Shown here piece after piece: positions 12,910-18,838 of a DNA stretch of 18,838 nt. This stretch comes from Endomicrobium sp. (GTDB lineage Bacteria; Elusimicrobiota; Endomicrobiia; Endomicrobiales; Endomicrobiaceae), in contig JAISRM010000096.1 of assembly GCA_031273645.1 (NCBI GenBank), positions 1 through 18,838 on the forward strand, given 5' to 3'. Position numbers and translations under genes: made by a program. Every line of letters begins with the position of its first letter. Position 1 is the stretch's first letter. Under the pieces are notes generated by a model that searched no databases, was not told where the DNA came from, and worked only from the letters and a program-made list of their open reading frames with translations.

Positions 12910-14373
12910 ATGGACACAAAATTTTCAAAAGAAGCTTTGACATTTGACGACGTTTTACTTGTTCCGCAGCATTCCGAAGTTCTTCCTAAAGACGCGCGCC
13001 TAAACACCAAACTTACAAAAAAAATAGAGCTGAGCATTCCCGTTATGAGCGCCGGAATGGACACGGTTACCGAATCTAAAATGGCCATTGCCGTCGCCCG
13101 CGAAGGCGGCATAGGGATAATTCATAAAAATATGTCCGTTGAAGCCCAAGCTTTAGAAGTTGACAGGGTTAAAAGAAGCGATCACGGAGTAATATCCGAT
13201 CCTTTTTTCCTTAAAAGCGACAGCATTCTTGCGCAGGCTAAAGAACTTGCCTCAAGGTACAGAATATCCGGAGTGCCAATCATAGACGATAAAGGCAAAC
13301 TTATCGGAATAATAACAAACAGAGACATGCGTTTTGAAACCGACAATTCAAAAAAAATCTCTGAAATAATGACAAAAGACAATCTTGTAACCGCAAAAGT
13401 AGGAACATCTCTTCAAGAAGCAAAAGAAATCTTAAGAAACAAAAAAATAGAAAAGCTTCCTCTCGTCGATGACAACTTTACCCTTAAAGGTTTAATAACT
13501 ATTAAAGACATAGAAAAAGCCATACGCTTTCCGAGTTCTGCAAAAGATTCAAACGGACGGCTTCTGTGCGGCGCGGCCGTAGGAATTACAAACAATATGA
13601 TGGACAGAGCAAAAGCTCTCGTTGACGCCGAAGTTGACGTTATAGTCGTTGACACCGCGCACGGACACAGTCAGGGCGTTTTAGACGCCGTAAAAAAACT
13701 CAGGAAATCTTTTCCCGATTTACAGATAATAGGCGGAAACGTTGCCACGGCGCAGGCAACAGAAGATCTTATAAAAGCCGGCGTCGATTGCGTTAAAGTC
13801 GGCATAGGCCCGGGCGCAATATGCACTACAAGAGTTGTCGCAGGGGTTGGCGTGCCTCAAATTACCGCCATTTACGATTGCGCGCAGGCGGCGGCAAAAT
13901 ACGATATTCCCATAATTGCCGACGGAGGCATAAAATATTCCGGAGACATTCCTAAAGCCATAGCGGCCGGAGCAAGCGCGTGCATGATGGGCTCTCTTTT
14001 TGCCGGAACAAACGAAAGTCCGGGAGAAGACATTATTTATAACGGGCGACCGTTTAAATATTACAGAGGCATGGGTTCTTCTTCGGCGATGTCCGCCGGC
14101 AGCAGCGACAGATATTTTCAGGAAAACGCAAAAAAGCTCGTAGCCGAAGGCGTTGAAGGGCGCGTTCCTTACAGAGGTTTTGTTGGCGACGTGGTTTATC
14201 AGCTTATAGGCGGGCTGAGAGCCGCCATGGGATATTGCGGAGTAAAAACAATAGACGAATTAAAAGAAAAAGGACGTTTTGTTAAAATAACTTCGGCGGG
14301 GCTTGCCGAAAGTCATCCTCACGATATTTTTATAACAAAAGAAGAAAGCAACTATTCTTCAAAAAACTGTTAA
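12910..14373 (+). CDS. guaB: IMP dehydrogenase
   Basis: IMP dehydrogenase oxidises IMP to XMP with NAD+, the committed step of guanine nucleotide synthesis, in the cytoplasm. The 487-residue product has normal length. It starts with the barrel segment LTFDDVLLVPQHSEV and has PVMSAGMDTVTE near 44-55. The two CBS domains lie at about 95-205 (SGVPIIDDKGKLIGIITNRD and KLPLVDDNFTLKGLITIKD). The barrel resumes with DVIVVDTAHGHS. The catalytic Cys is C305 in GPGAICTTRVVAGVGVPQ. The IMP-binding ADGGIKYSGD follows, and then the flap with YRGMGS and EGVEGRVPYRG. GGAG lies upstream at a good distance. The AEC permease gene follows by 24 nt and is probably co-transcribed. No purine riboswitch is visible; the 5' leader is too short for one. 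Confidence 0.98.
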   Translation: MDTKFSKEALTFDDVLLVPQHSEVLPKDARLNTKLTKKIELSIPVMSAGMDTVTESKMAIAVAREGGIGIIHKNMSVEAQALEVDRVKRSDHGVISDPFFLKSDSILAQAKELASRYRISGVPIIDDKGKLIGIITNRDMRFETDNSKKISEIMTKDNLVTAKVGTSLQEAKEILRNKKIEKLPLVDDNFTLKGLITIKDIEKAIRFPSSAKDSNGRLLCGAAVGITNNMMDRAKALVDAEVDVIVVDTAHGHSQGVLDAVKKLRKSFPDLQIIGGNVATAQATEDLIKAGVDCVKVGIGPGAICTTRVVAGVGVPQITAIYDCAQAAAKYDIPIIADGGIKYSGDIPKAIAAGASACMMGSLFAGTNESPGEDIIYNGRPFKYYRGMGSSSAMSAGSSDRYFQENAKKLVAEGVEGRVPYRGFVGDVVYQLIGGLRAAMGYCGVKTIDELKEKGRFVKITSAGLAESHPHDIFITKEESNYSSKNC

Positions 14374-14397
14374 GCAATCTTTTGCTTCCTTTATATT

Positions 14398-15324
14398 ATG
14401 GCTGAAAATCTTATAGCTTTTTTTATAATTATCGCCGGAGGCGTTTTTTTTAAATGGAAACGTCCCGGAGGTCTTGAACCCGATACCGCAAGACACGTAA
14501 TAAATACGACCGTCATACGTTTTTTTCTTCCGGCTATGTGTTTTAAAGTGATAGCCTCTTCGCCGATAGACGCAAATACCGTTTTGCTGCCGCTTTCAGC
14601 CTTAATCACCATTCTTGTCTGCCTTGCAATTTCTTTTCTTACTTACTGCGCGGTTGAAAAATTTACAAGCGTTTCAAAAAAAGAAAAAGGCGTTTTTATT
14701 TTGGCCGCATCTTTTGGAAACGTTACGTTTTTAGGTCTTCCTCTTTTAACCGGTCTTTACGGAGAAGGCGCGGCAAAATACGTTTTGCTCTACGATTTGC
14801 TGGCTACTACGCCTCTTTTATGGTTTGCAGGCGCGGCGATAGCTTCGGCTTACGGCAAAGGAGAAAAGGCAAGCGTAAAAGAAAGTTTTATTATCGTGGC
14901 AAAACTGCCGCCGATATGGGCGTTAATTGCGGGGTTTGCCGTCAATTTTGCAGGATTTCAATTGCCGTCTTTTTTAAATAAAACTTTAGATTTATTATCG
15001 ATGCCGATCGTGCCTATGATGATTTTCAGCGTAGGGCTTGCTCTTACGATACCAAAAATTAAAGAAATCGTCGTCGCGGTTCCTGCAATAATTATAAAAC
15101 TTTGCGTTTCCCCTTTAATCGCTTACGGCGTCGTCTTACTTTTAGGGATAAACGGGCTTGCCTTAAAATCTTCCGTCATGGAAGCGGCAATGCCATCGAT
15201 GGTGCTGACTTTAGTTTTGTCTTCGCAGTTCAAACTTGAAAACAAGCTTGCCGCGCTTATGATAGCGCTTACCACGGCGTCTTCTTTCATAACTATGCCG
15301 CTCATTTCTCTATTGTTAAAATAG
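14398..15324 (+). CDS. AEC-family (auxin efflux carrier type) permease
   Basis: A 308-residue integral membrane protein of the AEC family, whose bacterial members move organic anions such as malate or malonate, or other small solutes. About ten hydrophobic segments can be read, in the usual two five-helix bundles. Family signatures include RHVINTTVIRFFLPAMCFKVI in the second segment, AASFGNVTFLGLPLLTGLYGEGAAKY near residues 104-129, and the repeat-related PIVPMMIFSVGLAL near 204-217. EAAMPSMVLTLVLSSQF near 262-278 is also typical. No Shine-Dalgarno is visible, and translation may depend on guaB, which ends 24 nt upstream. The substrate cannot be told from sequence, and the link to guaB does not point to a known pathway. 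Family assignment is strong. Confidence 0.9.
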   Translation: MAENLIAFFIIIAGGVFFKWKRPGGLEPDTARHVINTTVIRFFLPAMCFKVIASSPIDANTVLLPLSALITILVCLAISFLTYCAVEKFTSVSKKEKGVFILAASFGNVTFLGLPLLTGLYGEGAAKYVLLYDLLATTPLLWFAGAAIASAYGKGEKASVKESFIIVAKLPPIWALIAGFAVNFAGFQLPSFLNKTLDLLSMPIVPMMIFSVGLALTIPKIKEIVVAVPAIIIKLCVSPLIAYGVVLLLGINGLALKSSVMEAAMPSMVLTLVLSSQFKLENKLAALMIALTTASSFITMPLISLLLK

Positions 15325-15363
15325 CCGCCCGCTATCGCGGCGTTTCAGACTTCGTCTGTTTTT
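15324..15363 (+). terminator. possible terminator after the AEC gene
   Basis: GCCGC (15324-15328) pairs with GCGGC (15337-15341). Right after it the unit CAGAC-TTC-GTCTG (15346-15358) runs into five T's. The second hairpin followed by T's has the form of a short intrinsic terminator for guaB and the permease. The stem is only 5 bp, so its strength is uncertain. Confidence 0.45.
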
Positions 15364-15860
15364 ATGGAATTGGCAGCCGGCGCTTGTCATTGCCGCAAAA
15401 ACGGGAACACGTTTGCTAAAAAATTCTGTCAGACAGCCTTCGGCTGTTTTATAAAAACAGACGTAGTCTGAAAAGCAATAATGTTAGAAACTATATTAAT
15501 ATTAAAAGTGGATTCCCATTTTCATGGGAATGACAAACTAAAAACAACAAACAAAACAGACACTGGCTGTGTTTCATAAAAACAGACGAAGTCTGTCCCA
15601 TTTTCATGGGAATGACAAACTAAAAACAACAAACAAAACACTGGCTGTGTTTCATAAAACAGACGAAGTCTGTTCCCATTTTCATGGCAATGACAAACAC
15701 AAACAAAACAGACACTGGCTGTGTTTCATGGGAATAACAAACTAAAAACAACAAACAAAACAGACCTTGAAAAAACGATTGATAAAACAGACTCTTGTAT
15801 TCCATAAAACAGGCGAAGCCTGCAGACGCAGTCTGTATTCCATAAAACAGACGAAGTCTG
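15346..15860. repeat. repeat-rich intergenic region upstream of dnaE
   Basis: No gene is supported in the 638 nt between the permease and dnaE. The region holds eight perfect 13-nt palindromes with 5-bp stems and 3-nt loops, starting at 15346, 15434, 15458, 15583, 15660, 15810, 15823 and 15848. Stems are CAGAC/GTCTG, CAGCC/GGCTG or CAGGC/GCCTG. In one strand or the other every loop reads GNA (GAA, GCA or GTA). Most units are flanked by A-runs or T-runs. Degenerate ATTCCC-N8-GGGAAT elements (15387-15410, 15512-15531) and a tandem array lie among them. The same units occur upstream of mfd. The copies are short and non-coding; frames that run through them are products of the repeats. Confidence 0.9.
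15511..15770. repeat. tandem array of 77-83 bp units
   Basis: Unit 1 is 15513-15595 (83 bp) and unit 2 is 15596-15672 (77 bp). Unit 3 starts at 15673 and jumps, near 15729, into the middle of a further unit that ends near 15769. Each full unit has the hairpin TTCCCAT-TTTC-ATGGGAA, the spacer TGACAAACTAAAAACAAC with more A-rich sequence, the block CACTGGCTGTGTTTCAT, an A-run, and the palindrome CAGACGAAGTCTG. Differences between units are small deletions and single changes. Confidence 0.88.
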
Positions 15861-15872
15861 CTGAGCATATTA

Positions 15873-15881
15873 TGGTATAAT
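15873..15881 (+). promoter_or_regulatory. extended -10 promoter for dnaE
   Basis: TGG-TATAAT (TGnTATAAT form) begins 12 nt after the last repeat palindrome; a second TATAAT overlaps at 15882-15887. No -35 box stands at the normal distance, since that place is occupied by the repeat. The start point would be near 15888. Confidence 0.6.
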
Positions 15882-15922
15882 TATAATCAATAACATTTTG
15901 ACTGATAAAAACGCTGCGCGCG

Positions 15923-15940
15923 CGGATATTATCCGTTTTT
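15923..15940 (+). promoter_or_regulatory. short hairpin plus T-run in the dnaE leader
   Basis: CGGAT-ATT-ATCCG (15923-15935) is followed by five T's. It lies 22 nt before the dnaE start codon and after a GC-alternating stretch (15915-15924). It has the form of a very small attenuator; whether it works as one is unknown. Confidence 0.35.
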
Positions 15941-15962
15941 GCGTATTTTAAGGACATTATAA

Positions 15963-18838
15963 ATGGCTGACGAATTTGTACATCTTCATAATCATACCGA
16001 ATATTCGCTGCTTGACGGAGCATGCCGGCTTACCGACGACAAAGGAAAGCCCGGCGAACTTTTTCATCTTATATCGGACGAATATAAAATGCCTGCTCTT
16101 GCAATTACCGATCACGGCAACATGTTTGGCGCGATAGAATTTTATAAAGCCGCTGTGGCCGTCGGCATAAAGCCTATAATAGGATGCGAAGTTTATGTCG
16201 CTCCGAAATCGCGCTTGGAAAAAGAAATAGACAAATCTTCCGGCGAAGGAAAATACAATCATTTAACGCTTCTTGCAAAAGACTATAAAGGTTATCAGAA
16301 CCTTATGAAAATAGTAAGCATAGGTTTTACCGAAGGTTTTTATTATAAGCCGCGCGTTGATAAAGAAATTCTTGAAAAATATCACGAGGGAATAATCGCC
16401 ATGTCGGGCTGTCTTGCCGGAGAAGTCGCAAGTTCTTTGCTTAAAGGAAATAAAGAGAAAGCCGTTTCAGCCGCTGCATTTTACAATGACGTTTTTGGCA
16501 AAGACAATTTTTATATTGAAATCATGGACAACGGTTTGCCCGACCAGCAAAAGATAATACCTGACTTGTTAGAACTTTCAAAAACTTTGTCAATTGAGCT
16601 TGTCGCTACCAACGACTGCCATTTTTTGCGCAAAAGCGACGCCAAATACCACGATATTTTGCTTTGCATAGGAACAAAGAAAACTCTTTCCGACGAAAAT
16701 AGATTTCGTCTTGAATCAGACCAATTTTATTATAAAAGCCCGCGGGAAATGCGCGAACTGTTTTCTTATGTTCCGCAGGCTTTAAAAAACACGCTTGTAA
16801 TATCTGAAAAAATCAATATCGGCAAAGAAATCGACGATCTTTTAAGCATGAAAAAGCTTCTTTTGCCGAAATTCCCCATTCCAAAAGAATACAAAGACGA
16901 TAAAGAATATCTTACAAAACTCTGCAATGAAGGCTTAAAACGCCGTTACGGTACAGTCGAGGCCAAACATCAGGAAAGATTAAATTACGAGCTTTCCGTT
17001 ATCAATAATATGGGTTTTGCGTCTTACTTTTTAATCGTCTGGGACTTTATAAAATACGCTAAAGACAACGGCATACCCGTGGGACCCGGCAGAGGTTCGG
17101 GCGCAGGCGCTATGGTAGCTTATACTTTAGGCATTACCGACATTTGTCCGCTTTCTTACGGTTTGATGTTTGAAAGATTTTTAAATCCCGACAGAATTTC
17201 AATGCCTGACTTAGACATAGATATTTCCGATAAAGGCAGGGACGAAGTTATAAATTATGTCCGCAACAAATACGGGCATGAAAAATGCGCGCAGATTATC
17301 ACTTTCGGCTCAATGCAGGCCAAAAACGCCATTAAAGACGCCGCGCGCGTTATGGATTTTACGCCTCAGGAAGGGCAAAATCTTGCCAACTTTATACCGG
17401 CCAAAGCCAATATAGCCCAAGCCATAGAACAAAACGCCGATTTTGCGCGCCTTATAAAAAACGACGACAGAGTGGCTAAACTTGTAGCCGCCGCAAGCAA
17501 GCTTGAAGGTTTAAAAAGAAATACGGGAATTCACGCCGCCGGCATGCTTATTGCCGACGAAGAAATAATGAACTATTCTCCTTTGGCAAAAGGCAAAGAC
17601 GACATTATCACGACCCAGTACGACGGCGAAGTTCTGCCGGGACTGGGGCTTTTAAAAGTTGATTTTTTGGGGCTGCGCACTTTAAGCATTATAGACGAAT
17701 GCGTTAAAATGGTGCGGATAAAAGAACCGGATTTTGACATGGATAAAATTTCGCTGGAAGATAAAGCCGCTTATGAACTTCTGCAAAGCGCAAAAACTTT
17801 CGGCGTGTTTCAGCTTGAAAGCAAAGGAATGAAAGACGTAATGCGCAAATTAAAGCCCTCAAACATCAACGACATCATAGCTCTGATAGCTCTTTACCGT
17901 CCCGGTCCTATGGACTTGATAGACAATTTCGTCGATAGAAAACACGGAAGAACGCCCATCGTTTACGATCATCCTTTGCAGGAACCGATCTTAAAGGAAA
18001 CTTACGGGGTAAGCGTTTATCAGGAACAGGCTATGAAAATGACTGTGTCTCTGGCAGGTTTTACCGGCGGGCAAGCCGACACGCTGCGCAAAGCCATGAG
18101 CAAAAAGAATTTTGACATCATGAACAAAATGAAAGATAAATTTATAGACGGCGCCAAAAAAGTCAACAATATTGACGCTAAAACTGCTGAGAAAATTTTT
18201 GAAAACATAGAGAAATTTGCCGGATACGGCTTTAATAAATCGCATGCCGCCGCTTACGGAATTGTTTCTTACAGAACGGCTTATCTTAAAGCGCATTATC
18301 CTTTGGAATATTTTACCGCGATGTTAAATTCGCAAATAGGAAATACCGCTAAAAAAGGCAGCGACGATCCAAGCCTTGTAACTTATATCGAAGACGCCCA
18401 GAATTGCGGCATTGAAATTTTGCCGCCCGACATTTCGCATTCTGACGGCAGATTTAAAATTGAAAACGGAAAAATAAGGTTTGGGATTCTTGCCATTAAA
18501 GGAGTCGGTTCGGCCGTTACCGACGCCATAGAAGAAACCAGAAAAACGACCGGAAATTTTAAGAATTTCGACGATTTCCTGCAAAAAATGGACGCGGGTT
18601 CCATAAATAAAAAAGCGCTTGAAAGTTTTGCCAAAGCCGGAGTTTTTGACAGCTTTGGCGACGTAAAAAACCGCCTTCAAACCAGAGCAAATATTTTGGC
18701 GGGCATAGAAACGGCCGTCAATAACGCCGCAAAAATCCGCGCCGAAAAAGAGTCTTCGCAGGGCTTTTTGTTTGGAGAAACCGAGCCGGCTCTTACGGTA
18801 AGTTTGCCAAAAGAAGCCCAGCCTCTTGAATATCTGGA
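15963..18838 (+). CDS. dnaE: DNA polymerase III alpha subunit (cut by window end)
   Basis: The replicative DNA polymerase catalytic subunit. The frame is open from the ATG at 15963, with AAGGA upstream, through 958 codons to the window end. The PHP domain (about 1-290) has H7, H9 and H11 (VHLHNHTEYS), ITDHGNMFGA and NDCHFLRKSDAKYHD. Its metal-binding His residues are kept, unlike in E. coli, so metal binding and perhaps proofreading remain possible. The polymerase active site has GPGRGSGAGAM, the catalytic Asp pair D416 and D418 (PDLDID) and the third Asp D567 (KVDFLGLRTL). TGIHAAGM and LYRPGPMD follow. The last part read is in the helix-hairpin-helix region (GVGSAVTDAIEETR) and beyond. The beta-clamp motif and the OB domain lie outside the window. 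It is the DnaE class, with no sign of a PolC-type exonuclease insert. Confidence 0.97.
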   Translation, partial: MADEFVHLHNHTEYSLLDGACRLTDDKGKPGELFHLISDEYKMPALAITDHGNMFGAIEFYKAAVAVGIKPIIGCEVYVAPKSRLEKEIDKSSGEGKYNHLTLLAKDYKGYQNLMKIVSIGFTEGFYYKPRVDKEILEKYHEGIIAMSGCLAGEVASSLLKGNKEKAVSAAAFYNDVFGKDNFYIEIMDNGLPDQQKIIPDLLELSKTLSIELVATNDCHFLRKSDAKYHDILLCIGTKKTLSDENRFRLESDQFYYKSPREMRELFSYVPQALKNTLVISEKINIGKEIDDLLSMKKLLLPKFPIPKEYKDDKEYLTKLCNEGLKRRYGTVEAKHQERLNYELSVINNMGFASYFLIVWDFIKYAKDNGIPVGPGRGSGAGAMVAYTLGITDICPLSYGLMFERFLNPDRISMPDLDIDISDKGRDEVINYVRNKYGHEKCAQIITFGSMQAKNAIKDAARVMDFTPQEGQNLANFIPAKANIAQAIEQNADFARLIKNDDRVAKLVAAASKLEGLKRNTGIHAAGMLIADEEIMNYSPLAKGKDDIITTQYDGEVLPGLGLLKVDFLGLRTLSIIDECVKMVRIKEPDFDMDKISLEDKAAYELLQSAKTFGVFQLESKGMKDVMRKLKPSNINDIIALIALYRPGPMDLIDNFVDRKHGRTPIVYDHPLQEPILKETYGVSVYQEQAMKMTVSLAGFTGGQADTLRKAMSKKNFDIMNKMKDKFIDGAKKVNNIDAKTAEKIFENIEKFAGYGFNKSHAAAYGIVSYRTAYLKAHYPLEYFTAMLNSQIGNTAKKGSDDPSLVTYIEDAQNCGIEILPPDISHSDGRFKIENGKIRFGILAIKGVGSAVTDAIEETRKTTGNFKNFDDFLQKMDAGSINKKALESFAKAGVFDSFGDVKNRLQTRANILAGIETAVNNAAKIRAEKESSQGFLFGETEPALTVSLPKEAQPLEYL

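Noticed and set aside
15346..15860. CRISPR array upstream of dnaE
   Set aside because: The repeats are palindromic, irregular in spacing and the intervening sequence is itself repeated, without unique spacers or cas genes.
15620..16023. Minus-strand open frames of 82-93 codons across the repeat region
   Set aside because: They are made of repeat-derived peptide repeats (FVCFME-like), overlap dnaE in part, and have no Shine-Dalgarno or family match.

Overview
The window is a stretch of an AT-leaning bacterial chromosome that holds both core and accessory genes. Gene content suggests a strict anaerobe. It has rubredoxin, rubrerythrin, superoxide reductase, a flavodiiron protein and a PerR-type regulator, all in one block. 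My best guess at phylum is Elusimicrobiota (Endomicrobium-like), but this rests on general protein flavour and not on a diagnostic marker.

Left part, minus strand (1-6180): the 5' part of rpoB (cut by the window edge just after the rifampicin region), rplL, rplJ, and upstream of these mfd. A consensus promoter, an L10-type leader RNA and an intrinsic terminator precede rplJ. The usual rplK-rplA genes are not upstream; mfd sits in that place.

Middle part, minus strand (6346-12658): a small lipoprotein gene, then an oxygen and peroxide defence block. In transcription order the block is perR, then rubredoxin, a NifS-like protein, an IscU/NifU scaffold, a small zinc-ribbon protein, the flavodiiron protein, a DUF4019-like lipoprotein, superoxide reductase and rubrerythrin, closed by a strong terminator at 6878-6910. 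perR has its own near-perfect promoter and a perfect 7-1-7 palindrome (a Per box) over its start codon. The rubredoxin-led operon has a separate promoter. The set joins electron supply (rubredoxin), O2/NO reduction (flavodiiron), superoxide reduction (SOR) and peroxide reduction (rubrerythrin) with Fe-S cluster assembly. The NifS-like protein lacks the pyridoxal-phosphate lysine, which is the most notable single observation here.

Right part, plus strand (12859-18838): guaB with a clear promoter, an AEC-family permease, a 638-bp non-coding region, then dnaE (cut by the window end). The non-coding region is packed with very small palindromes (5-bp stem, 3-nt loop), a 77-83 bp tandem repeat and elements of the form ATTCCC-N8-GGGAAT. 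One composite of the small palindromes also occurs, inverted, upstream of mfd near 6229-6280, so this is a dispersed repeat family. No tRNA, rRNA, CRISPR array or intact transposase gene was seen.
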